Origin: Candidatus Nitrospira allomarina
Lineage (GTDB): Bacteria; Nitrospirota; Nitrospiria; Nitrospirales; UBA8639
Reading direction: 5' to 3'
NCBI RefSeq assembly: GCF_032050975.1
Contig: NZ_CP116967.1
Location: 1,609,001 to 1,673,000 of the forward strand
DNA length: 64,000 nt
In this document: piece by piece, positions 25,459 to 33,814 of the stretch
Layout of the letters: the number at the start of each line of letters is the position of its first letter
Numbering within the stretch: position 1 is the stretch's first letter
Made by a program: the position numbers and the translations under genes
The notes under the pieces: model-generated
What the model saw: the letters and a program-made list of their open reading frames with translations, nothing else
Told to the model about the DNA's origin: nothing
Database searches by the model: none

Positions 25459-27294
25459 TTACTCGTAGTCTTCGTTTAAGGATCGTAGGAATGCCGTTAA
25501 AGCCGGGATGTCCTCTTGAATTAAGGCAATGTTTTTCAGGTGGGAATCACCATTGCGAAGCATGCCCTTTCGCGCTAAATCCGAATTTGTAATATACCCC
25601 TGAATCACATCTTCAAGCGTATCGGCGATACCGGTGTGACTATAGGGAGCCGAATGGCTCAAATCCCGGAGGCCGGGAGTTTTGAAAGCCCCAATAGCTC
25701 TCGGCAGGAGTCGATCTGGTTGACAGGCCCGGAACCCACGAAATACCCCAAAGTGTTCATTGAGGGCGTCCTCGCAAAGGATGGACCAAATTGGGAGCTG
25801 GGATTCGGGGAAATCAGAATTCCAGAAAATGTTCCAAATTCCCAGATCGGTCCATTGGGGGTTGTCTGGCGAGGGAATAGCGCGGAATGGTTCTTGAGCA
25901 TGAGGATGCTTTGCTGTGGCAGGAAGGTAGGCTTCGATATTCTTATTTCGTTGATGCAATCCAGGAATATCCAGTATGGAAAAAGTTCCTGGCCCGTGAA
26001 TTCGTTCATACTCCGTTTGGGCAATTCCCGTGTTGTGAAATCGGAAGTCGGTGAAATTTGGTGGCGTATGACATGCAATGCAATTCCCAATTCCTCCCTG
26101 GGCTTGGTCACTGGGCCGAATGTGACGGCCTTTATGACGATGCTTGTGTCCACCCTGTTGAGCAAAAAATATTTTCAACCCTTGTAGTTCCTGAGGTCCA
26201 AAGGTGAAGGGTTGGTCGTGGAACTGAAACTTGCCATCTGCCGTGTGAGGATTTTTCTCAACAAATCGAAGGGTCGGGCCATCGTGAGAAGATGTTGAGG
26301 GCCATCGGGAATAATCTTGCGGATCGTATGACTCGAGAAATTTAATCTGTTGAAGCAATCGACGAGCATATGAACTGGGAGATTCCCACTTATCGGGTTG
26401 ACGAGGGAAACTGTTGATTTCCAGAAAGACATCATAAGGAGAAAGATTGAATCCTCCCTCGCCATCCTGTGAGAAGAGAAGTTGGTCCGTATAAGCGGCG
26501 ATAAGTTGTGAAACCGCCTGGACAAGTTGTAGGTCGGTGGCTTGAGAAACCTCTATGCGAAAATCTTCAGGGATCAGAAATTCTTGAGGAATAGATGAGT
26601 CGGTTCCGGTGAAAAGAACACGATAGGATAGCCCGCCAAACTCCTGCGCCAGATCTCCGGTTCCCGAGTCTTCTCGAATAATCCTGGCAATATGGGAGAT
26701 GGCGGCTTCCTGCTCGTCGGAAAGCCATCCATAGTTCCGGCCGGTCAGGGTCCCTTTGACCAAATCCACCATGGTCGGAAATTCAGCATCGGCGTGTAGA
26801 AAAAACATTTGTCGAGGGAGAGCAGAATTGACAAGCGGTGGCACGTTTCGAACTGCGGTGGATTTTCCATCTTCCCGGGCTGGAATAGGACTCCGTCGTG
26901 CAAAATCCGAATAGGTATTCATTCCGTAGTTCGGAACATCGAGGAGTTCATCGACAAAATGGCAACTCCGGCAGTTCATAGATTGACCGGCAAACGGGCC
27001 ATCGGCATATTGATCTGGCTGGAGTTGCCAATTCGCCACTTTGTCGAGAGCGGGATCGCCTTGGGGCATGGGATCATTCACATCGCCTCCGTCATCCAGA
27101 AAGATTTTAAATAATTGAGCAAATCGAGTTTCCAGAAACAACCGTTCTCCGTTGGTGACTTCCGGTGGATCAGCTTCTTCGGCCTCCTGAGCTGACACCA
27201 GAGGGACATTGACGGAAAAGGATAGAGTTGATGTGAGTAATGCAATACAAAAGATCTGCACGCAAGAGAATAAAATAAATCGATGGACGTTCAT
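25459..27294 (-). CDS. Di-heme cytochrome c peroxidase/MauG-like exported protein
   Basis: The 611-residue protein starts after GAGGTG and has a signal peptide ending near VSAQEAEE. Two heme sites are seen: CRSCH (about residue 120) and CIACH (about 405). The family end KTPGLRDLSHSAPYSHTG is intact. Such proteins reduce peroxide or oxidise cofactors and partners in the periplasm with two c-type hemes. At 611 residues it is far longer than classical cytochrome c peroxidase (near 330); the extra sequence lies between the hemes. A His/Lys-rich segment (GGHKHRHKGRH) precedes the second heme and may bind metal. It is flanked by iron-regulated genes. Confidence 0.88.
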   Translation of the reverse strand: MNVHRFILFSCVQIFCIALLTSTLSFSVNVPLVSAQEAEEADPPEVTNGERLFLETRFAQLFKIFLDDGGDVNDPMPQGDPALDKVANWQLQPDQYADGPFAGQSMNCRSCHFVDELLDVPNYGMNTYSDFARRSPIPAREDGKSTAVRNVPPLVNSALPRQMFFLHADAEFPTMVDLVKGTLTGRNYGWLSDEQEAAISHIARIIREDSGTGDLAQEFGGLSYRVLFTGTDSSIPQEFLIPEDFRIEVSQATDLQLVQAVSQLIAAYTDQLLFSQDGEGGFNLSPYDVFLEINSFPRQPDKWESPSSYARRLLQQIKFLESYDPQDYSRWPSTSSHDGPTLRFVEKNPHTADGKFQFHDQPFTFGPQELQGLKIFFAQQGGHKHRHKGRHIRPSDQAQGGIGNCIACHTPPNFTDFRFHNTGIAQTEYERIHGPGTFSILDIPGLHQRNKNIEAYLPATAKHPHAQEPFRAIPSPDNPQWTDLGIWNIFWNSDFPESQLPIWSILCEDALNEHFGVFRGFRACQPDRLLPRAIGAFKTPGLRDLSHSAPYSHTGIADTLEDVIQGYITNSDLARKGMLRNGDSHLKNIALIQEDIPALTAFLRSLNEDYE

Positions 27295-27512
27295 GGGTGC
27301 ACCTCGCATTAAAATGAATCCCTCTTCGGAGAAATCCTCCCTGATCTCTCTTTTGGGATAAATTGTGAATGTATCCTCACACGTCATGTGTTGAGGCGGA
27401 GTGAGGCGAGGGGGACAGGAGGAGACCCACCCCCTCGCCCGCATGAGGATGAATAGAAAAGTATTCATCCTCGGGATTTATGAAGAATCAGCCCAATACC
27501 ATCCTTGGACAC

Positions 27513-27551
27513 AAAAAAAGCCCATGAGCAGACAATGACCGCTCATGGGCT
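27513..27551 (-). terminator. Intrinsic terminator downstream of the 27765-28079 lipoprotein gene
   Basis: AGCCCATGAGC and GCTCATGGGCT pair over 11 bases with a short loop, followed on the - strand by seven T (27513-27519). It separates the FMN-binding gene group from the di-heme gene. The remaining sequence between 27295 and 27764 shows no gene. Confidence 0.88.
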
Positions 27552-27764
27552 CTGGACTCAAAAAGTCTCGGGCCTTAGGAATATGGTGAGACGTACTTAG
27601 TCGTCAAACTCTGGCATCATCAATGCCCTCATTCAGCAGCGAATTTCATTTATGCGGTGTGAAGAACATCCATGGGAATCTGCCGCTTATTGGAAGATCT
27701 TCAGAAAACAAGTTAAGGCAAACACGGGGATATCGGGGAAATAAGTCATGGCAAAAGTCAGAAT

Positions 27765-28079
27765 TTATGGTTTTTCAGCCAAAAACCAACCCTTGCTGTT
27801 CATGCATTGTGCCAAGGAATCATCAGTTATTCCTTTGCTGAATGGGTTCAATGAATTCTCGGAATGTACTTCGTTGATCAGGATTTGCCGACATGAGCGC
27901 AGATCATGTTCAAATTCCCCCTCGCCTGCGTCTGGTTTGGCCCAATACAAATCTGGTGCGCAGGCAGAAAGGAATATCGAAAAGAGGCTGATGCCTATCC
28001 ATTTCCCAAAGCCATGATACAAAGGAACCCTTGACCAGGCCCATGTAGGATGTGGAGGAAGAATCTGTTCCTCTTTCAT
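27765..28079 (-). CDS. Small lipoprotein of unknown function
   Basis: The 104-residue protein has a hydrophobic segment ending in a lipobox (IFLSAC, Cys near residue 40). The mature domain has two more cysteines (RSCRQ and AQCMNSKGW). That spacing is often seen in small envelope proteins with a disulfide. The start is uncertain because no clear ribosome binding site precedes it; an internal start nearer the signal peptide is possible. It follows the 4-span membrane protein gene on the same strand and may be in its operon. Confidence 0.6.
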   Translation of the reverse strand: MKEEQILPPHPTWAWSRVPLYHGFGKWIGISLFSIFLSACAPDLYWAKPDAGEGEFEHDLRSCRQILINEVHSENSLNPFSKGITDDSLAQCMNSKGWFLAEKP

Positions 28080-28238
28080 GAATGTATGGCTGTCTGATTC
28101 GATGGAGTGAGAAAATTATTATCGCATTCCATCATAAAATCCAGTAGCCGTTTGAAGCCAACTAGTGGTTGAAATGACCCGCCTCCAGGCATCGGTTCGG
28201 GTAAAGAATCTTCCTCCAATCGAGGAAAATGGCAAAAG

Positions 28239-28751
28239 TTAGTCATCCGACTCCGGCATCATAAAGGCGGATTTTTGCCACCACATTTCATACATGGGTA
28301 TAACGAACATGATGAGAAATCCCACAACCATCAGGATGTCTCCGGTCAACATGGCGATGGTGAAGATTGGGGATACATAGGCAATCAGCCAAGGTGAAAC
28401 CAGATCCAGGGTGACTCCGACAAACGCCATCCATGTCGTAACCACTTTTAGTGTGGGGCTTACCATCGTGAGATAGAGGACATGGACCAAAATCATAAAT
28501 GTGACCGGCATGGTAAACAGATGGAAGTGTGTGGTCTCGGCCAGTTGACCAAACGGCATGGGTTCACCAAAAGTTGCATCCGATCCCCGATAATGTTCGG
28601 CGAGGCCTTTAAGGCTTAACTCCGTCATGCTATGAGCCCAAAAGAAGGTGAAAATGAATCCAGCGAGCATCAGCAGGAGAAACCAGGTATAGACTAAGCG
28701 GATATGTCGGTCGGTATCACGAAGCCGAAAGCGGGCATTAAAATTTCGCAT
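28239..28751 (-). CDS. Four-span inner membrane protein next to the FMN-binding protein
   Basis: The 170-residue protein has about four membrane segments (around 20-42, 75-96, 100-122, 128-155). Histidines occur at membrane-face positions: FFWAHS in segment 1, and HFHLF and LVHVLYL in segment 2, which could ligate heme, though this is only a suggestion. I do not recognise the family. Its start is 17 bases after the FMN-binding gene, so they are probably co-transcribed and act together, perhaps as the membrane electron donor to the flavoprotein. Confidence 0.7.
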   Translation of the reverse strand: MRNFNARFRLRDTDRHIRLVYTWFLLLMLAGFIFTFFWAHSMTELSLKGLAEHYRGSDATFGEPMPFGQLAETTHFHLFTMPVTFMILVHVLYLTMVSPTLKVVTTWMAFVGVTLDLVSPWLIAYVSPIFTIAMLTGDILMVVGFLIMFVIPMYEMWWQKSAFMMPESDD

Positions 28752-28768
28752 TCCATTCTTGCAGGAAG

Positions 28769-29458
28769 TTAGAACCCCAGCAGGGACTCTAAAAAACCTT
28801 TGTTCGCTCGACTGGCTGTATTGATGGGGGGGCTTTGACTCTGGGATTGCAGATAAAGTTCATGGGCCAGGACGAGGGCGCGTTTAACGCCGGCACTCAT
28901 GGATCGCACGGACATGGTGGCGCCGGAAATGTTGATGACATCCCGGTTAATCCGAATGGGGTCGTCAATCGTTTTTCCTTGGTATTGGTAATTAAAGCGT
29001 TTCTTTCCAACTTCGCTCCCCCGTGATTCCCGGTAGACCAATACTTCAACGTTGGTGATTTCTCCATCGGGGTCAACGCCAACCATATAGGTCATCGGCT
29101 TATGCTTACCGATGGTATGTTGGACAAAAGCCCATCCATCGATCCTTCCATTCGTTTCTCCAATATAACAATCAAAGGTCGATTCCGGAAATTGCCATCC
29201 GATTCGCTCTTCGATAATTCGTTTCTGGTTTTCGTTGAGGGTGATGACCTCTAAGCGGATGGAATCGGAATCAGGAAGTGTTAATTTAGCAGCCTCTTCC
29301 GGTGTCAGGTAAACGTCTTCCTGAACCATTTCCTGTGGAGTCAAATACCGCTTCAATTCATTATCCCAGATCTGGTCATTTTCGGCATTGGAGGGTTGAG
29401 GGGCATACGCCAGTAAAAGACTCCCGAAAATAGCGATGTTTAAGATTCGATGAAACAT
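28769..29458 (-). CDS. FMN-binding-domain protein, extracytoplasmic (NqrC/RnfG-type flavinylation motif)
   Basis: The 229-residue protein has an N-terminal signal peptide (IAIFGSLLLAYAPQPSNA) and a C-terminal FMN-binding domain. DGEITNVEVLVYRESRG is followed by SGATMS around residue 180, where the threonine is the expected site of covalent FMN attachment by ApbE. An ApbE homologue is encoded 3.3 kb away. The middle part (about 70-120) resembles the lead-in of similar proteins but has no name. The start overlaps the upstream lipoprotein gene by 20 bases. It likely carries electrons in the periplasm. Confidence 0.87.
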   Translation of the reverse strand: MFHRILNIAIFGSLLLAYAPQPSNAENDQIWDNELKRYLTPQEMVQEDVYLTPEEAAKLTLPDSDSIRLEVITLNENQKRIIEERIGWQFPESTFDCYIGETNGRIDGWAFVQHTIGKHKPMTYMVGVDPDGEITNVEVLVYRESRGSEVGKKRFNYQYQGKTIDDPIRINRDVINISGATMSVRSMSAGVKRALVLAHELYLQSQSQSPPINTASRANKGFLESLLGF

Positions 29459-29931
29459 CCTTCAGCCTCAAGTTTTTCGGTTAAGTTGTTTAAAATGAGA
29501 TTCACGGCTTGTTGTGATGGTTCGACCGGATACCAATCATAAAGCCTGGCGCCCCCACGGAATCCCCAATGTTGCCGCCGTTCGGCAATTTGGAGTCGCA
29601 CGGCATTGGAATCGAGGGGCCTCAGGGTCAGGGTCAGTTGCGATCGCTCCTTGTCCCCCATGCCTTCCCGTTGGAAAAGGCCATACTTAGCGCCTTCCAC
29701 ATATTCCACCCGCCATCCGGTTTCGATCACCCCGTTGGACTTGTCTTTCTTAGTCACGGGATAGGCCCTGAGGGTTTCAAGGGAGGAATTCCATACGGAA
29801 TCAATTGGACAGGCCATGTATCGATCGACAATCATGTCCTGACCGGAAAGGAAAGCGCAGCTCAGAAAAAACATGGGGCATGTAAAAATCGAGATTCCAC
29901 GAATCAGGGAAGAAAAAGAAAGGGTCAACAT
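29440..29931 (-). CDS. Lipoprotein of unknown function, first gene of the FMN operon
   Basis: From the ATG at 29931 the protein has 163 residues with a signal peptide and a likely lipobox (FFLSC, Cys near residue 25). The mature part is mixed alpha/beta with VIETGWRVEY, LTLTLRPLDS and a cysteine near the end. A TTG at 29940 is an alternative start and there is no strong ribosome binding site. It overlaps the FMN-binding gene, and a Fur-box-like site lies about 70 bases upstream. The family is not recognised. Confidence 0.65.
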   Translation of the reverse strand: MLTLSFSSLIRGISIFTCPMFFLSCAFLSGQDMIVDRYMACPIDSVWNSSLETLRAYPVTKKDKSNGVIETGWRVEYVEGAKYGLFQREGMGDKERSQLTLTLRPLDSNAVRLQIAERRQHWGFRGGARLYDWYPVEPSQQAVNLILNNLTEKLEAEGCFIES

Positions 29932-29998
29932 AAAAAACAATATGAGAGAAAGATCGAGATGGATGAATTGAAAAACGAGAATGATTTTCGATTTATTT

Positions 29999-30017
29999 GA
30001 ATATGATTCTCATTATG
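29999..30017 (+). promoter_or_regulatory. Putative Fur box for the FMN-binding operon
   Basis: GAATATGATTCTCATTATG matches 14 of 19 consensus positions by eye; a weaker, half-overlapping site (GAGAATGATTTTCGATTTA) is just before it. It lies upstream of the - strand operon 29931-28239. Confidence 0.65.
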
Positions 30018-30121
30018 ATAAATAATATCGAATTGTATCACCCGATGTTCAAGGCGGTCAACCAGGAAGTTATTGATCTCTGGTCTGATGCGGACCATTT
30101 ATTTCGATACTGGTTAAAAAT

Positions 30122-30162
30122 AAAAAACAGAGAGAAAAGGCTTAGCCTTTTCTCTCTGTTTT
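30122..30162. terminator. Perfect 18-bp bidirectional terminator
   Basis: AAAACAGAGAGAAAAGGC (30124-30141) and its exact complement (30145-30162) surround TTA. A-runs on one side and T-runs on the other allow use in both directions. It lies 25 bases beyond the porin stop and insulates the FMN operon from it. Confidence 0.85.
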
Positions 30163-30186
30163 CCTGTCCCCCCTTAAAGAAAACTC

Positions 30187-31584
30187 TTAGAAATACGTGG
30201 CCATGGATGCCACGAACGCCGTGTCGTGTATACGTTCATTCCCACTTCGACCGACCGGAGTGTATTGGAAGTCGGCTTTAAAGACCGTATCTTCGGTGGG
30301 ACGGAAGTTTAGGCCGAAGGTCCAGCGCTGCCATTCCCCCAATTTCCCGGCTTCGGTGTTATCATTTAAGTCCTGTCCCAGATTCATTTGTTCCCAGCGG
30401 ACTACAGCAGTGAATGTAGAGACCTCCTGTTTGAAGAAGGTGGGGGCCATTCTGGTTAAAAATTCCGGAAGGAAATGGTAATTTCCTTGTATGTAATACC
30501 CTTGCATTCTGCGTGGATTGCCGTTCCGGGTTCCGTCTTGATTGAGGTCATTGTCCTTGACGTAAGCCCACGCACTTTCCCCGATGAGTTCAAATGGGCC
30601 TCGTTGGAAGGTCCAATCCAGAGCCCAAATGGCCAATTGGTCATCCTTATTCGTGCCATAATTCCCGTAAAATCCGGAACCACCAACTTCCACCCCCAAA
30701 ACGGGGCTGAACGCGACACGTCCCATGATGGATTTGCCGTTGTTATTGTCAAAGCTCGTACTATCTGATCTCGCACTGCGTATTCCGTTTGTTTGATTGA
30801 TATTCGACGTGTTATTAGGATTTCCATTCCCTCCAAAGGCATTGGTGAATCCGTTGGTGACGTAGAATTCGTAATCCAGCTTTGAGAGAGCCGTGGGATA
30901 GAATGTGCCGTAGGCTCCAACACCAGGTTGGTGAAGCGTTGTCGGGATAATCCGTTGGTTCACGAGTGGCCGTTCGGTGAGATCACGGAGTGGGGCGTCA
31001 TGCAGGAGATTGAATTTTCCAAGAGGAACCAGGATGATGCCCGCCCGCACATTAAAGGGTTCTTGTACAAGATAGTCGATAGTGGCAAATTCCACCTTTA
31101 TGTCGTTGGTTCCATGCTCGAATTCAATTTCCGCCGCGAATTTCACACGCTCGCTGATGTCCCCGTATATGAAGGGTACCAACCGGTGTTGATCAAAATA
31201 ACTGTTTCCTTGATTGGCCCGGTTGAAGTATTCGATGTCCATGTAACCGCCGACGATGGCCTTGGGAGAAGAGACGAATGGACGGGCATAGATCAGACCT
31301 CCTGACCCTTGCATGGAGGAATCGGCTTTTTGACGCTTCCCTTTAATGGCGCCAAGGTCCTGAAGGTTTTTCCCAGAATCTGGTGGGTCCGGGGCGGTTC
31401 CTGGTTGGGGCATCGGTGGCCTGGCTGCCTCTGGGGTCCCTTGTCCTTGCAGATAGTCTTGGACTGCTTGCCGAACCGCTTCCTGTTGAGCCGGCGTCAG
31501 TGCTTCATCACCTGAAGCGGAGAAGGCCGGAGAAATTGAAAACACAGAGAGGGCCATGAGGACCCCGATTGTGAACTTTTTCAT
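30187..31584 (-). CDS. Outer membrane porin (OprO/OprP-like)
   Basis: The 465-residue protein starts after TAGGAGG and has a signal peptide (VLMALSVFSISPAFSASG). A short helical region (EAVRQAVQDYLQGQG) and a Pro-rich linker follow. The rest is a beta-barrel with many alternating strands ending in aromatic ATYF, as outer membrane proteins require. The barrel resembles the phosphate-selective porin type (FAAEIEFEHG, VRAGIILVPLGKFN), but substrate specificity cannot be read. It lies among iron-regulated genes, divergent from the apbE group. Confidence 0.8.
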   Translation of the reverse strand: MKKFTIGVLMALSVFSISPAFSASGDEALTPAQQEAVRQAVQDYLQGQGTPEAARPPMPQPGTAPDPPDSGKNLQDLGAIKGKRQKADSSMQGSGGLIYARPFVSSPKAIVGGYMDIEYFNRANQGNSYFDQHRLVPFIYGDISERVKFAAEIEFEHGTNDIKVEFATIDYLVQEPFNVRAGIILVPLGKFNLLHDAPLRDLTERPLVNQRIIPTTLHQPGVGAYGTFYPTALSKLDYEFYVTNGFTNAFGGNGNPNNTSNINQTNGIRSARSDSTSFDNNNGKSIMGRVAFSPVLGVEVGGSGFYGNYGTNKDDQLAIWALDWTFQRGPFELIGESAWAYVKDNDLNQDGTRNGNPRRMQGYYIQGNYHFLPEFLTRMAPTFFKQEVSTFTAVVRWEQMNLGQDLNDNTEAGKLGEWQRWTFGLNFRPTEDTVFKADFQYTPVGRSGNERIHDTAFVASMATYF

Positions 31585-31731
31585 GAATGAAAACCTCCTA
31601 ATATAGGATTGGGACGCGGAGGTCCTCAGGAAAAGAGTAGGGGACTCTGGGTCCTCAATGGAAGGAACTCATGAAAAACCGGGAATCGGAGCACACCGCA
31701 TATTCAGGAGCGAAGAGGATCAGCCTCCTCA

Positions 31732-31893
31732 TTAGTCACTCAATACGGTAAAGGGAATGAAAACAAGACGTTTGCAGCGTTTGCATTTCAATTCCACTCC
31801 ATCTTTTTTTAAGATGGCCATCAGTTGCCCGCAATGACAGCGTGCTTCTGAGGTGGTGGTGCATGGAGAAGCTATTTCAGTTCCTTGAGTCAT
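31732..31893 (-). CDS. Com-like zinc-finger microprotein, 53 residues
   Basis: The 53-residue frame contains CHCGQLMAI near residue 19 and CKRCKRLV near residue 37, the two-knuckle layout of the Mu-type Com zinc finger, which in phage Mu acts on mRNA structure to allow translation. The last residues are hydrophobic (VFIPFTVLSD). Translation signals are weak. It sits 147 bases upstream of the porin start on the same strand and just downstream of a Fur-box-like site, so it may precede the porin in one transcript. Confidence 0.6.
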   Translation of the reverse strand: MTQGTEIASPCTTTSEARCHCGQLMAILKKDGVELKCKRCKRLVFIPFTVLSD

Positions 31894-31929
31894 CTTGATG
31901 TTGAATGTAATTATTGTTAATTTTGAAAT

Positions 31930-31944
31930 TGATAACTGTTATTA
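31930..31944. promoter_or_regulatory. Weak Fur-box-like palindrome between divergent genes
   Basis: TGATAACTGTTATTA is a near-perfect 7-1-7 inverted repeat matching the Fur pattern TGATAAT-N-ATTATCA at 11-12 positions. It is between the - strand zinc finger/porin genes and the + strand lipoprotein/apbE genes and could control both. Confidence 0.45.
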
Positions 31945-32058
31945 ATAAGGTCCTTAAATACCCCATGAGTTTGGTTTCTGTCAAGACGGCCCCATTTTTT
32001 TCGTAATTTTTTTTAGTCTGTGTCAGTTTGTGGAGAAGATAGGCGGTATGATGACGGG

Positions 32059-32670
32059 ATGGCCATGCTGAATGTTCGTGCTTGTTTTCTAGCGGTTCTA
32101 GGGTTGCTTGTTGGAATGAGTATGGGATGCGCGTATCAGCTCCCGTCTCATCCTTCTCAAGAAGATCTCACAGAGCCCCTGGTTTTCGGACACATTCACG
32201 TATGGCAGGAAGAGCCATCCGGAAGAATTTATATTCCGGAATTAGCTTCCCTTGAATTGAGTTCCAGGGATGGTCAAAGGCGGTATCGTATCGATATTGA
32301 GGCGTCTTCCTCCTATTTTTTTCTGTCCTTGAAGCCAGGGCGGTATCAAGTGACCCGGGTATTTATTCAGGAAGGCGTATTTCGATCCAGTGCGGAAGTT
32401 CCGTTAACCTTCGAGGTTCCTGACCAGGGAGTGGTGTATCTCGGCGGTTGGCGATTCCAGGTTGACCCTCCGAATTACACAAGAGAGTTAGAGGTAACCA
32501 TTGTCTCCGAATCAGTAAAAGCCATCGTGGAATTGACGGTTCGCTATCCCTCTCTTTCTCCCACTGTGGTCCTGTCCTCCCTGGCGGAACCTTCCCTGTT
32601 ACGGGCACGATTGTTCGAAGTCACGCCCTACCCCAGATTCCGATACTTCAATCGCCATAATTCCACATAA
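32059..32670 (+). CDS. Lipoprotein of unknown function upstream of apbE
   Basis: The 203-residue protein has a signal peptide with lipobox (VGMSMGCAYQ). The mature part is mainly beta, with a block GRYQVTRVFIQEG that resembles small carbohydrate-binding or transthyretin-like folds; the family is not recognised. The ATG at 32059 is chosen because it leaves a normal signal length; ATG 32065 also fits. apbE follows 65 bases later, so the pair probably forms an operon. Confidence 0.65.
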   Translation: MAMLNVRACFLAVLGLLVGMSMGCAYQLPSHPSQEDLTEPLVFGHIHVWQEEPSGRIYIPELASLELSSRDGQRRYRIDIEASSSYFFLSLKPGRYQVTRVFIQEGVFRSSAEVPLTFEVPDQGVVYLGGWRFQVDPPNYTRELEVTIVSESVKAIVELTVRYPSLSPTVVLSSLAEPSLLRARLFEVTPYPRFRYFNRHNST

Positions 32671-32735
32671 ATTCTCTCAAGCGGTATTCCGGCTGGTCTG
32701 TCATCAACGTTATTGTTAAAGATAGGAGATTTACC

Positions 32736-33740
32736 ATGGGGCGACTGCAGAATATCCTTGGACTCTGCTTTTTGATTCTCTTCCTGGCGGGCTGCCAGGG
32801 CACGCCTCACTTGGTGAAGCGCAGTCAGATGCTGATGGGAACCGTGGTGTTTGTCACGGCGGTTGGAGCAGATGAGAGGATTGCGCAGAGGGCGGTTAAA
32901 GCGGGGCTTGATGAAATCCGGCGATTAGAAGAGTTGCTGAGCACCTGGATTCCAACCAGTGAATTATCACAGGTAAATGCTGCGGCGGGACGGGAATCCA
33001 TACAGGTGAGTCAGGAAACCTTTGAAGTCCTCACGCGATCGCTGGAGGTGGCGAAACTCACGCAGGGAGGGTTCAATATCGCCCTTGGTCCGGCGGTGAA
33101 TGCATGGGATGTCAGTCGGGAAGGGCATGTTCCGTCCCAGGAAGATCTGGAAGCGCTTCGCCCGCAAATAGAGTTATCAAACGTGCAATTGGATGAAACA
33201 ACGCGAAGTGTGTGGTTGAGGCGTCCTGGAATGTCCATTGATGTTGGAGGGATCGGGAAAGGGTATGCGGCCGATCTCGCTGCCCGAGTGATGCGTACGG
33301 CAGGCGCGACGGCAGGCGTGGTTGCTTTGTCGGGGGATATTAAGACCTTCGGACGGATGCCGGATACGCAACGCTTCGTGTTTGGTATCCAGCATCCCCG
33401 AAAGGAGCAGGGTCACGTTTTAGGGCGGATTGAGTTGGAAGATGAAGCGGTCTCCACTGCGGGAGATTATCAACGGTATTTTATGAAAGACGGGGTTCGC
33501 TTTCACCATATCCTTGATCCCAAGACCCTTTATCCGGCTCAGGGTTGTCAAAGTGTCACAGTCATAGCCAAGGATGGTGTCATGGCCGATGGGTTGGACA
33601 CCGGCATATTTGTCATGGGTCCTGACCAGGGAATGGCCCTCATTGAGTCTTTGCCGGATGTTGAAGGAGTGATTGTCAATCAGGAAGGCACCGTGTTTGT
33701 CTCATCGGGTCTGAAGAACCGCTTAAGCCTCGAGCCGTAA
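32736..33740 (+). CDS. apbE: FAD:protein FMN transferase, lipoprotein form
   Basis: The 334-residue enzyme attaches FMN from FAD to a threonine of FMN-binding domains outside the cytoplasm. Motifs run in family order: QMLMGTVVFVTA, IDVGGIGKGYAADLAARV, LSGDIKTFG, EAVSTAGDYQRYF, HHILDPKT and ADGLDTGIFVMG. A signal peptide with lipobox (FLAGCQG) places it on a membrane surface. An AGGAG site precedes the ATG. Its likely substrate is the SGATMS protein at 28769-29458. The canonical TG after DPKT is TL here, a small deviation. Confidence 0.92.
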   Translation: MGRLQNILGLCFLILFLAGCQGTPHLVKRSQMLMGTVVFVTAVGADERIAQRAVKAGLDEIRRLEELLSTWIPTSELSQVNAAAGRESIQVSQETFEVLTRSLEVAKLTQGGFNIALGPAVNAWDVSREGHVPSQEDLEALRPQIELSNVQLDETTRSVWLRRPGMSIDVGGIGKGYAADLAARVMRTAGATAGVVALSGDIKTFGRMPDTQRFVFGIQHPRKEQGHVLGRIELEDEAVSTAGDYQRYFMKDGVRFHHILDPKTLYPAQGCQSVTVIAKDGVMADGLDTGIFVMGPDQGMALIESLPDVEGVIVNQEGTVFVSSGLKNRLSLEP

Positions 33741-33763
33741 CAACGTCTTCAACATTCAATCAA

Positions 33764-33790
33764 AAAAAGGAGGCATGAAGCCTCCTTTTT
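33764..33790. terminator. Bidirectional terminator between apbE and the Spy-like gene
   Basis: AAAAAGGAGGC and GCCTCCTTTTT pair over 11 bases around ATGAA; A and T runs make it usable on both strands. It ends the + strand apbE unit and the convergent - strand gene. Confidence 0.9.
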
Positions 33791-33814
33791 GTTTTGCGCA
33801 TAGACGTGGGCTGC

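Noticed and set aside
30475-30768. Frames antisense to the OprO/P-like porin
   Set aside because: They mirror the porin coding strand and carry no independent signal.
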